The notes beneath the pieces are model-generated. The model searched no databases and was not told the origin of the DNA. It worked only from the letters and a program-made list of their open reading frames with translations. A program made the translations under genes and the position numbers. From an uncultured Siphonobacter sp. (lineage in GTDB: Bacteria > Bacteroidota > Bacteroidia > Cytophagales > Spirosomataceae), in assembly GCA_913775095.1 (NCBI GenBank), contig CAJYIW010000018.1, positions 124,001 to 188,000 on the forward strand: a stretch of DNA of 64,000 nucleotides. Direction: 5' to 3'. Positions within the stretch are counted from its first letter, which is position 1, and each line of letters starts with the position of its first letter. Positions 34,478 through 42,532 of the stretch are shown here, piece after piece.

Positions 34478-36031
34478 TCATCCCGCTGAGACGCGTTTAT
34501 GTAAGGAATCCACCGCAAAACGGGCTGATTCAAACGCTCCGGCCATCCAGGCGGGCAGGTTGCTGGCGTGTTCACCGGCAAAATAAATATCGTCGTCGTT
34601 TTTCGTCATCGTGGCGTACAACCGCTGCCGATTAGCCTCGGAATAAATCCCCCAGCCGCCCTGCGAATACGGGATTTTGTGCCAGGCTAAGGAGAAGGCA
34701 TTTTCAAATTCTTCTTTATACTGCGGATGAATTTTTGAGCCCTGTTCAAAGGCTAGTTTCTGACGTTCGGCAATGGATAATTCTCCTACTTTCTTAGCCA
34801 GACCGTGGAAGTTATACATTCCTTTCAGCACACCTTTTTCGCCCAGCATGCCATGAGCCGGATAGAAAATCTGGGTAATGTCCATATTGGTTTTCGTAAT
34901 ACCCCCGAAAATTTTATCATCTTCCTCCCAGAAACGACGCTTGAACTGCATGCCGATTTTGCAGGTTTCCATGTAGGGTACGAAGTCGGCTACCCGCTGC
35001 ACTTCGCCGGAAAGATCGGATGGAATTTTTCGGAGGATGGGTAAAGGCAAGGTGCAAATGCAGTAATCGCCCTTCATTTCCAGTTTCTGCCCACTTTTTT
35101 TATCCTGATACACAATGCGTACCCCCGGATTGGTTTTGCGGATCTCCAGAATTTCGCAGGAACGTTTAATCTTATCCCCCAGCACCTTTTCAAACGCTTT
35201 GGGAATCATGTCCATGCCCCCCACGGGCTGTAGCAACACGGGTTGCTGATTAAAGGTGTACTCACCCACATTCGCGAAAGCCGGATGCGTTAATCCTGAT
35301 TCCACGATGTCTTTCAGGGCATAAGGCTGAGCAATTTTACCACTCTGCAGGCCCGCTCCCGGAGCCATTTCGTAGCCATGACGCTCGGAGCCCTTGTATT
35401 TCTTATTAATATCCAAATCGCCCTCTTCGCGTAACCAGGCTACGTACCGATCCATATCTTCTTTGGACATTTCCAGATCGAGAGCATTCTGATCAATCGC
35501 TTTGGCGACTAATTCGGTCAGGTAACCCCGCATGTCGGCGTGGATTTCACGAGCCCTTACCCGCTTGTTAGCCAACGCTCCGCGGTTACTTTCTGAATAT
35601 TGATAGCCCGCTTCATTGAGATTCCCAAAAATCTCAACGGGCACTTTTAATTCTCTGCAATACTGAACCGTCAGCTGATGATGATGCGGAATCCGGGCCG
35701 CCCCGGCATTGAGGTAATTTCCTTCGTCAAACTGGCAAACCTGTTTTTCTCCTCCGATCTCCGTTTCTGTCGTCCCTTTCCGGATGGTCCAGATCCGACC
35801 ACCCGCCCGTTCGCGGGCTTCCAGCAACACACATTCATACCCCAGTTTGCCTAACTCATAGGCCGCCGACATACCCGCCAGCCCGGCACCGAGAATGATT
35901 ACCCTTTTGCCATTGGGTTTTTCGTTACGGGGTAAGTTAAATGCCTGGGCAGGAGAACCTGAAAGAAAGCCCAAAGCAACCATGGCCAGGTAACTGTTAC
36001 CCGACTTTTCAATAAAATCTCTTCTGGTCAT
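34478..36031 (-). CDS. Tat-exported FAD-dependent amine oxidase (L-amino-acid oxidase-like)
   Basis: 517 residues. MTRRDFIEKSG followed by a hydrophobic stretch to PAQAF is a twin-arginine signal. The dinucleotide fold VIILGAGLAGMSAAYELG, the ERAGGRIWT loop and the C-terminal FAGEHASNLPAWMAGAFESA identify the flavin amine oxidase family. It oxidises amines or amino acids, producing ammonia and peroxide outside the cytoplasm. It follows an exported aminotransferase with about 130 bp between them, so the pair may act on the same periplasmic substrate. Confidence 0.9.
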   Translation of the reverse strand: MTRRDFIEKSGNSYLAMVALGFLSGSPAQAFNLPRNEKPNGKRVIILGAGLAGMSAAYELGKLGYECVLLEARERAGGRIWTIRKGTTETEIGGEKQVCQFDEGNYLNAGAARIPHHHQLTVQYCRELKVPVEIFGNLNEAGYQYSESNRGALANKRVRAREIHADMRGYLTELVAKAIDQNALDLEMSKEDMDRYVAWLREEGDLDINKKYKGSERHGYEMAPGAGLQSGKIAQPYALKDIVESGLTHPAFANVGEYTFNQQPVLLQPVGGMDMIPKAFEKVLGDKIKRSCEILEIRKTNPGVRIVYQDKKSGQKLEMKGDYCICTLPLPILRKIPSDLSGEVQRVADFVPYMETCKIGMQFKRRFWEEDDKIFGGITKTNMDITQIFYPAHGMLGEKGVLKGMYNFHGLAKKVGELSIAERQKLAFEQGSKIHPQYKEEFENAFSLAWHKIPYSQGGWGIYSEANRQRLYATMTKNDDDIYFAGEHASNLPAWMAGAFESARFAVDSLHKRVSAG

Positions 36032-36070
36032 ATGGGGAAAGAAAGCAAATGGTTAGAGCATTCCGATAAA

Positions 36071-36147
36071 GCTCGCCTGGTATGCTGTTCCCATCGGTTA
36101 ACCAATCAGCTGATTATCCATAGGATTACTTTCATACCAGGCGAAGC
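36071..36147. repeat. Inverted repeat in amine oxidase / aminotransferase spacer
   Basis: GCCTGGTATG (36075-36084) pairs with CATACCAGGC (36133-36142), with outer GCTC and GAAGC extensions almost pairing. The loop holds the perfect palindrome AATCAGCTGATT (36104-36115). It fills much of the 132-bp spacer. Confidence 0.7.
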
Positions 36148-36163
36148 TATCCAGCCAACCGGA

Positions 36164-37369
36164 TTAGGAAACCACCTTCGTGAAAGCGTCCGTGAAGGCT
36201 TTCATTTCATCCATGGTTCCAATGGAGACCCGGCACCAGTGTTGGCCATCGAAGAACCAGTTCCGTACCATAACGCCTTCCTGCATTAGCTTAGCCGTTA
36301 ATTCCGTGCCTTTCATGTTCACGGGAAACAGCATAAAGTTAGCGTACGAAGGGATAACCTTATAACCCGCTTTCTTCAGGAAATCAGCCGTATATTTTCT
36401 CGATTCAGTCGTCTTGGTTAATACCATTTTAGAATTTTCCGTATCCGCGAAAGCGGCCTGAGCCGCCATAATCGTCGGGAGCGATACACCAAAACCATTC
36501 ATGGTGTATTTTGAAATATCCTGTAAGAGTTCAGGCTTACCAATGGCATATCCCAGACGCATGCCCGCGAAGGCGTACAGCTTAGACATCGTACGAAGCA
36601 CAATCACATTTTTGCCTTCTTTTACTTTGTCCACCATGCAATCTGTTTTAGGATCGTTGGCGTAGTCAATATAGGCTTCGTCTACCAATACCGGAACCTT
36701 CGGCGAAACTTCATCAATGAATTTCCGCAGTTGATCGGCAGGTAACAGATTACCCGTAGGGTTATTTGGGTTACAGATATAGATCAGACTGTGCTTAGCC
36801 GGATCTATTTTCCTGGCCATCGCATCCAGATCGTACTGATACTCAGGCGTCAGTTTGACCTTATCTATCGGAAACTTCTCGTCATTCCCCGAGATATAGC
36901 AGGGATCCCCTACCATGATGGTTCCTTTCGTAGCAAAATGCATCAGGCTGGCGTTCAGCAACTCCGTTGAGCCACAACCTAATTTGATGTAACTTTTGGA
37001 AGGACCACCCCAACCGCCGCCCCCCGAAGGGTTCTGTGGCATCGGGATTCCATCTTTTTCCGAAATAACTTTATACAAATCCATAGAAGCACGGCCCGCG
37101 TAACGGTTGGCTTCCATCAGAGAGCTATGAACAGCCTCTTTCGTTTTTACTGAAAGTCCCCAGGGGTTTTCATTCGCACTTAAACGGGCTTTAACGGCTG
37201 CAGGAGGCATGGCATCTGCCAGCATGGCCGCCCGAAACTCGTGGGATAAATCCAGGTAAAGTTCCTGGCGAGCGGTAGGGTCTGCATAAGCTTTTTGCAG
37301 AAGAGCAGGCAGAGCGGTCGCCCCTACAGTCAGAGCCGCTGAATTTTTAAGCCAATTACGACGATTCAT
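36164..37369 (-). CDS. Tat-exported class I/II PLP aminotransferase (HisC-like)
   Basis: 401 residues. MNRRNWLKNSAA with a hydrophobic stretch to KAYA is a twin-arginine signal. The fold-type I core shows KLGCGSTELLNASL, ICNPNNPTGNLL, VDEAYIDYA and TMSKLYAFAGMRLGYA with the PLP lysine. It resembles histidinol-phosphate/aromatic aminotransferases but is exported, so it is probably not a biosynthetic HisC. Export of a PLP-loaded protein fits Tat. It leads the transcript that includes the amine oxidase. Confidence 0.9.
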   Translation of the reverse strand: MNRRNWLKNSAALTVGATALPALLQKAYADPTARQELYLDLSHEFRAAMLADAMPPAAVKARLSANENPWGLSVKTKEAVHSSLMEANRYAGRASMDLYKVISEKDGIPMPQNPSGGGGWGGPSKSYIKLGCGSTELLNASLMHFATKGTIMVGDPCYISGNDEKFPIDKVKLTPEYQYDLDAMARKIDPAKHSLIYICNPNNPTGNLLPADQLRKFIDEVSPKVPVLVDEAYIDYANDPKTDCMVDKVKEGKNVIVLRTMSKLYAFAGMRLGYAIGKPELLQDISKYTMNGFGVSLPTIMAAQAAFADTENSKMVLTKTTESRKYTADFLKKAGYKVIPSYANFMLFPVNMKGTELTAKLMQEGVMVRNWFFDGQHWCRVSIGTMDEMKAFTDAFTKVVS

Positions 37370-37714
37370 CTTTTCGTAAGAGTTTGATGGTTTGTGGTAT
37401 GCGTGCGACCTAAAATGGGACTTTAAGAAAGAGGAAGTAGAAAATTTTAGTATAAGTAATTTTTAATTAAAAAATATTTTCCTTTCCGAGCATAAAAATA
37501 AGAATTATTTGGTCTTCCACCAAATACGAATTCACATCTATTTATTAATGTTTTGCAATTATATGTCCAATAATGGCCTTTTATCAAACCTATTTTTTAT
37601 CATTTACCATTTTACAAGACAAAAATTATCATTTTTTAAACCTGTAATTAACTAATTCTCAATATCTCCCTAAGCTATCTGGATTGCCGCCCAATTATTT
37701 ACCTTTGTGGCAGT
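37370..37714. promoter_or_regulatory. AT-rich divergent promoter region (aminotransferase / proB)
   Basis: Markedly AT-rich. Minus-strand box TAGGTTTG (plus strand CAAACCTA, 37585-37592) has a TTG 22 bases upstream (CAA at 37615-37617). Plus-strand box TACCTTTG lies at 37700-37707, only 7 bases before the proB ATG. No gene is seen. Confidence 0.55.
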
Positions 37715-38746
37715 ATGAAGCCTATCCTTGTTATTAAATTCGGCACAGCCAGCATTACCAAAGCCAATGGAGAGATCAATGAAGCAACGATTCTTGAAAT
37801 TGCCCGGCAGGCTGCTCAGTTACATGATCAGTACCGCATTGTTCTCGTATCATCGGGGGCCGTCGGGGCTGGTAAAGCTTATCTGAAAGAATACCGCGGC
37901 GAACTAACGCAACGCAAAGCCGCCGCTGCTATTGGCAATCCCCTCCTGTTAGGTTTGTACGCCAAGTACTTTGGTGCCTTCGGAATTCCGGTGGCTCAGA
38001 ACCTGTGCGAGCGTAGTCACTTCGCCAATCGACCGCAGTTTCTGCAATTGAAAGAAACCTACGAAACGCTTTGGGAAAACGGCGTCATTCCGATTGCCAA
38101 CGAAAATGATGTGGTATCAGATCTGGAGCTGAAGTTTTCTGATAACGATGAACTGGCCACCCTGCTGGCCGCTGGCCTGGGAGCTGATACGTTATTATTC
38201 AGTACGTCCGTTGGCGGATTGCTGGATAAAGAACATAGCATCGTCCCTCGGGTCGATCGGATTGATGAAAATATTCTTGGTATGGCTGATACTTCCAAGT
38301 CAGCCGTGGGTTTGGGTGGAATGGTTTCGAAGTTAAGCTTCGCCAAGCGAGCCGTTCGGATGGGCATCCGGGTTGTCATCTTCGGAATTCATACACCGGA
38401 AGGCATTTTAAATGCCCTGAAAGAAGAAACCGGAACCGTGTTCACACCCGACAAAGTTTCACTGAAAGCCCGTCAGAAATGGCTCGGAACGGCCAGTCTG
38501 GTTACGGGCCAGTTAAAAGTGGACGATGGAGCCGTGAAAGCTTTATTGTCCCGACGCAGCTTACTGGCCGTGGGCATTGCAGAAGTCATGGGAGAATTCG
38601 ACCGGGGCGAGGTCATTGAAATCACGGATGAAGACGGCCAGATTATTGCCGTAGCCAAAGCCCGTGAATCTTCGATTACCGTTTCACAAAATCTGAAAAC
38701 CCAAAACTTCGCCGTTGCTCACGCCGACGATATTGTCTTATTGTAG
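37715..38746 (+). CDS. proB: Glutamate 5-kinase
   Basis: 343 residues: kinase domain to about residue 250 (VIKFGTASITKANG, VLVSSGAVGAGKAYL, NENDVVSDLELKFSDND, GLGGMVSKL) and a PUA-like C-terminal domain. It makes gamma-glutamyl phosphate, the first step to proline. The promoter box ends 7 bases before the ATG, so the message may begin at or next to the start codon. proA follows after a 103-bp spacer filled by a hairpin element. Confidence 0.96.
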   Translation: MKPILVIKFGTASITKANGEINEATILEIARQAAQLHDQYRIVLVSSGAVGAGKAYLKEYRGELTQRKAAAAIGNPLLLGLYAKYFGAFGIPVAQNLCERSHFANRPQFLQLKETYETLWENGVIPIANENDVVSDLELKFSDNDELATLLAAGLGADTLLFSTSVGGLLDKEHSIVPRVDRIDENILGMADTSKSAVGLGGMVSKLSFAKRAVRMGIRVVIFGIHTPEGILNALKEETGTVFTPDKVSLKARQKWLGTASLVTGQLKVDDGAVKALLSRRSLLAVGIAEVMGEFDRGEVIEITDEDGQIIAVAKARESSITVSQNLKTQNFAVAHADDIVLL

Positions 38747-38832
38747 TTTTCCGTTTGCTGTTTACAGTTTTTAATTGAGCTAGCTTCGGGTGTACTCATT
38801 CGTACAAAACTGTAAACCGTAAACTGAAAACT
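38745..38832. repeat. Low-complexity G/T-arm : A/C-arm intergenic hairpin (proB / proA spacer)
   Basis: Arm 38745-38771 (AGTTTTC/GTTTAC units) pairs with 38806-38832 at 24 of 27 positions. It begins at the proB stop codon and ends 17 bp before proA. It is the only plus-strand operon member of the five-element set. Confidence 0.85.
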
Positions 38833-38849
38833 GAAAACTCATCCATCCC

Positions 38850-40109
38850 ATGCAGGAAACCTTGAGTATTCTTCCCCAACTCGAAGCTACCCACGCCGCA
38901 GCTCCGGCGGTTCGGCGACTGAGCGATGCACAAAAAGCAGCCATTCTGAATCGACTGGCGGACCTGTTGCAGGAAAGCTCGGCCCAGATTCAGACTGAAA
39001 ATCAGAAAGACCTCGAGCGAATGCCACAAAGTGATCCTAAATGGGATCGCTTGTTATTAAACGCTGAACGGATTCAGGGCTTAGCTCAGAGTGTTCGGGA
39101 CATTGCTCAGTTACCCGATCCCAGCGGGCAAATGCTGCTGGAACGGGAGTTACCCAATGGCTTGCAGCTGAAAAAAATAGCGGTGCCTCTGGGTGTGGTG
39201 GGAGTTATCTACGAATCACGGCCCAATGTCACAATTGATGTCACGGCCCTTTGCCTGCGGTCGGGCAACGCGGTGGTCTTACGCGGCGGCAGTGACGCCT
39301 GGTTTACCAATCAGTACCTCGTTTCGCTCATCCATCAGGTATTGACCGAGTTCGGCGTTCCTTCCGCCGTGATCACGCTTCTGCCTACGAACCGCGAATT
39401 GATGAAAGAGCTGTTAACCGCTACGCGTTACGTGGACATCATCATTCCCCGGGGTTCCAGTGCCCTGATTCAGTTTGTCCGGCAACATTCCCTGATTCCA
39501 ACCATCGAAACCGGAGCGGGCGTTGTTCATACCTACGTTCAGGAAGAAGCCGATCTGGAAAAGGCCCGTGACATTGTAGTGAATGCCCGGGTGTCCCGAC
39601 CTTCGGTCTGTAACTCGCTCGATTGCATTCTGGTCGATCAGGGCGTCGCATCTGCGTTCCTGCCCATGCTTTGTGCGGATTTTGAACAGTGGAATGTGGA
39701 AGTGTACGCAGATTCTGCCGCGTATTACGTGCTTGAAAAAACGGGTTATCCCTTCTTACGCCACGCTCAAACCGAAGATTTCGGAAAAGAATGGCTGGAT
39801 TATAAAATCACTATTAAAGTAGTAACCGGACTCGACGAAGCTCTGGAACACATCCGGACGTATTCTTCCCGGCATTCGGAAGCCATTGTTTCTGAGAACG
39901 CACAGGTATGTCAGCGTTTTCTGGAAGAAGTGGACGCGGCAGCCGTTTACGCCAATGCCTCGACTCGTTTTACGGATGGTGGTGAATTTGGCCTAGGGGC
40001 CGAAATTGGCATCAGCACGCAGAAATTACACGCTCGCGGGCCTTTTGCTCTGGAAAAACTGCTTACCGAGAAATGGGTTATCCAGGGGAACGGGCAGGTT
40101 CGCTGGTAA
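38850..40109 (+). CDS. proA: Gamma-glutamyl phosphate reductase
   Basis: 419 residues. It reduces gamma-glutamyl phosphate to glutamate semialdehyde with NADPH in proline synthesis. PLGVVGVIYESRPNVTIDV, CLRSGNAVVLRGGSDA and VSRPSVCNSLDCILVD (active-site Cys) identify the family; FGLGAEIGISTQKLHARGP is near the C-terminus. It is cotranscribed with proB and closed by a 20-bp terminator. Confidence 0.97.
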   Translation: MQETLSILPQLEATHAAAPAVRRLSDAQKAAILNRLADLLQESSAQIQTENQKDLERMPQSDPKWDRLLLNAERIQGLAQSVRDIAQLPDPSGQMLLERELPNGLQLKKIAVPLGVVGVIYESRPNVTIDVTALCLRSGNAVVLRGGSDAWFTNQYLVSLIHQVLTEFGVPSAVITLLPTNRELMKELLTATRYVDIIIPRGSSALIQFVRQHSLIPTIETGAGVVHTYVQEEADLEKARDIVVNARVSRPSVCNSLDCILVDQGVASAFLPMLCADFEQWNVEVYADSAAYYVLEKTGYPFLRHAQTEDFGKEWLDYKITIKVVTGLDEALEHIRTYSSRHSEAIVSENAQVCQRFLEEVDAAAVYANASTRFTDGGEFGLGAEIGISTQKLHARGPFALEKLLTEKWVIQGNGQVRW

Positions 40110-40130
40110 TCTTCTTATCTGAAAATATTC

Positions 40131-40176
40131 ATTAAAAAGGGAGGGCTGGTGTTGCTACCAGCCCTCCCTTTTTAAT
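40131..40176. terminator. Bidirectional terminator with 20-bp perfect stem
   Basis: 40131-40150 pairs exactly with 40157-40176 around GTTGCT (core GGGAGGGCTGGT). It lies between convergent proA and the iron permease-like gene. Confidence 0.93.
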
Positions 40177-40213
40177 GAAATAACGCTTCTGATTTCATCC
40201 TCCACATTTGCCA

Positions 40214-40711
40214 TTAGATCGCTTCGGGGGTGGCTCCCTCTTCTTCCTGGAGCTTATCTTTCGCGTCTTTATAAGCCTCCTCAATAGAGTGTGATTTTCG
40301 TAAATCGCTGGCCTTGCGGGTTAGTTCGGCCAACGTTTCGTAGTGCCGGCAAAGCACATCCAGCTCATCCTGATCCAGTGTCTCTACGCCTACCAGTCGG
40401 TTACTGGCTCCTTTGGTAGCCGCAATTAACTCGTTCAGTTTTAACTGAATCGAAACGGAATCCTTATTCTGAGCTTTCTGAATGACGAATACCATTAAGA
40501 AGGTGATGATCGTGGTTCCGGTGTTGATCACCAGCTGCCAGGTTTCGGAGTAATGAAAAAAGGGACCGGAAATGGCCCAGACCAGTACCACCGCCAGAGC
40601 CGTCAGAAATGCCGCCGGACTTCCGGTGGCCCGGGTGACCCAGGATGAAAAACTTTCAAAAAGTTTGTGTTTAGGGGGCGTACTTGCGTCAGAATGAGGG
40701 GTGTTTTTCAT
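40214..40711 (-). CDS. Low-affinity iron permease family membrane protein
   Basis: 165 residues with two hydrophobic segments (about 35-55 and 60-80) and a cytoplasmic helical tail. SSWVTRATGSPAAFL and FHYSETWQLVINTGTTIITFLMVF match the small bacterial proteins of the low-affinity iron permease (Fet4-like half) family. The name comes from homology to yeast Fet4; iron transport by the bacterial half-size forms is not established. It has terminators on both sides and is probably monocistronic. Confidence 0.88.
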   Translation of the reverse strand: MKNTPHSDASTPPKHKLFESFSSWVTRATGSPAAFLTALAVVLVWAISGPFFHYSETWQLVINTGTTIITFLMVFVIQKAQNKDSVSIQLKLNELIAATKGASNRLVGVETLDQDELDVLCRHYETLAELTRKASDLRKSHSIEEAYKDAKDKLQEEEGATPEAI

Positions 40712-40768
40712 AATTGTTTAGGTAAAGTTCTTGCCCTATACTTTCTAAAAAACTATTCTCAATTCCAT

Positions 40769-40806
40769 AAAAAAGGCCTCACTTGAGCAAGTAAGGCCTT
40801 TTTTTA
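40769..40806 (-). terminator. Intrinsic terminator downstream of the CBS-ACT gene
   Basis: Stem AAAAAAGGCCT-ACTT (40769-40784, one bulge mismatch) with AAGT-AGGCCTTTTTT (from 40789), A/T runs on both sides. Confidence 0.88.
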
Positions 40807-40819
40807 AGCAAAAGTTAAT

Positions 40820-41485
40820 CTACATATTCAGATAACGAAGCAGTAAGTCCAGTCGTTCCTGATCAGTGGTATCCAGAGCTTCCGCCGTAAAAACGGATTC
40901 AATGATGTAATTGTAACGCTCGAACGTAGCGATAACCGCCTTGATGTTCCGACGGTTTAGCTTCAGGGTTAACCGCCCGGGCTGATTATTTTCGTAATTA
41001 CCCGTATTGAAATAACTGCTGATAATCTTCACATCGTTCGATTCTACCAGACGACTCACTTCGCTCATCGAGTAGTCCCGGTCGTCCATCTGGAGGACCA
41101 GTATGGCTCCTTCTTCCTGCGTCCCTAAATCCGTGGCAAAACGCTTCAGCAGCTCATTTACGGAGATACTCCCCACAAAAGTCTGATCTTCATCCACTAC
41201 GGGCAGCACATCCAGCTGATACAACTGCGTCGTTCGCAGAAGATCATACACGTGCTGATAGGGCTGCACCGAAACCGTGGGGTGTTCGGGCTGTACTTCC
41301 GTTAGAAAATCTTCCTCGTCAGCATTCATCAGACGCTCTTCTGAAAGAATTCCGGCGTAGCGTTCCTCTTCAGCCAGGACTAACTGAGTCATTCGAAATT
41401 CCTGCATCCAGTCCAGAGCCTTCCCAACGGTATCCGTGGGTCGCAACGTGGGTAATAAGGGGTCAATCAATTCTTCAGCGAGCAT
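40820..41485 (-). CDS. CBS-domain protein with C-terminal ACT-like domain
   Basis: 221 residues. Two CBS motifs (about 10-60 and 75-130, the second with YQLDVLPVVDEDQTFVGSIS) are followed by an ACT-like ferredoxin fold (ILVLQMDDRDYSMSEVSRLVES). CBS pairs sense adenosyl ligands and ACT domains often sense amino acids. It lies 91 bp downstream of an alpha/beta hydrolase on the same strand. The regulated target is not visible. Confidence 0.88.
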   Translation of the reverse strand: MLAEELIDPLLPTLRPTDTVGKALDWMQEFRMTQLVLAEEERYAGILSEERLMNADEEDFLTEVQPEHPTVSVQPYQHVYDLLRTTQLYQLDVLPVVDEDQTFVGSISVNELLKRFATDLGTQEEGAILVLQMDDRDYSMSEVSRLVESNDVKIISSYFNTGNYENNQPGRLTLKLNRRNIKAVIATFERYNYIIESVFTAEALDTTDQERLDLLLRYLNM

Positions 41486-41576
41486 AAGGCTATGGGTTAT
41501 ATGAATGCTTGTCCGGTTTTCTCGATAGTACCTTTTGTTAAAGTAAGACAGAATGTTGAAATACGCAAAAGACAGG

Positions 41577-42356
41577 TTAATTTTCGATCAGAGCCTCCTG
41601 AGTGGTTCTTTTCAGGAATTTAGCCAGAATGACATTGAATTCATCCGCGTGTTCCATCATTGGAGCATGACAGCATTTATCAATAAAAAAGAGTTCCGAA
41701 TTCGGAATAAGCCGATTAAATTCATGGGCCACCGCCGGAGGAGTAATCGTATCATTCAGTCCCCAGATCAACAGCGTAGGTACTTTGATCTGATCCAGAT
41801 CCTTGCCGACGTTGTTACGCTGAGCCGACTTGGCAATCTGAACGATGCTCATGCATTTCGGAATGCTGTTCGTGATTTCGAAGCATTCTTCAATCAGATC
41901 CGGGGTAGCGACGTTAGGATCGTAGAAAGTGTAAGATACCCGCTCGCGGATGTATTCGTAACTTCCCCGCTTGGGATAACTACCTCCCATGGCGTTTTCA
42001 AACAACCCAGAACTACCCGTCAATACCAGACGTTTTACATTCGATGGATTTTTAATCGTATACAATAACGCAATGTGGCCCCCTAAAGAGTTCCCTACCA
42101 GGGTCAGGTCCGTCAGATTACGATCAATGACAAATTTTTCAACGAACGCGGTTAAGCCTTCGACCCCTGCTTCGCGGGGAGGCATTTCATAGACTGGCAT
42201 CAGGGGAATAATCACCCGATACTGGTCTCTGAACGTATTAATGACCGAATCCCAATTCGAAAGGGCTCCGAATAAGCCATGAAGCATCATGACAATTTCG
42301 CCCTGTCCTTCGTCAATGAATTGGTAGCCGTCTTCTTGTTTAATTGAATAGTTCAT
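41577..42356 (-). CDS. Alpha/beta hydrolase
   Basis: 259 residues from the ATG at 42354-42356 (MNYSIKQEDG); a longer frame to 42395 adds a non-conserved extension. The fold shows MLHGLFGALSNWDSV (oxyanion region), nucleophile elbow GNSLGGH, then LLIWGLNDTITPP (acid) and DKCCHAPMMEH (His). It resembles esterases or haloperoxidase-like hydrolases. The substrate is unknown. Confidence 0.9.
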   Translation of the reverse strand: MNYSIKQEDGYQFIDEGQGEIVMMLHGLFGALSNWDSVINTFRDQYRVIIPLMPVYEMPPREAGVEGLTAFVEKFVIDRNLTDLTLVGNSLGGHIALLYTIKNPSNVKRLVLTGSSGLFENAMGGSYPKRGSYEYIRERVSYTFYDPNVATPDLIEECFEITNSIPKCMSIVQIAKSAQRNNVGKDLDQIKVPTLLIWGLNDTITPPAVAHEFNRLIPNSELFFIDKCCHAPMMEHADEFNVILAKFLKRTTQEALIEN

Positions 42357-42532
42357 TTCACGGATTAAGACAATCGTTGAAGCAAAATAAAGCATTTTTT
42401 CTTTGAAAGGTTCAAAAAAGAGATGCTCCTTTTTTTGATAAAGTGATGAAAATAGATAATTCTTAAGTGAAAGACAACATCTTTGAATCGTAGATTTGTT
42501 AGATTTTTGAAGAAAATACTTCAGTATTCTTT

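Noticed and set aside
36164-37369. Biosynthetic histidinol-phosphate aminotransferase (hisC)
   Set aside because: It carries a twin-arginine export signal and sits with an exported oxidase, not with his genes.
41553-42068. 171-codon plus-strand frame antisense to the alpha/beta hydrolase
   Set aside because: The hydrolase on the other strand has a full catalytic triad and start; the antisense frame has no family features.
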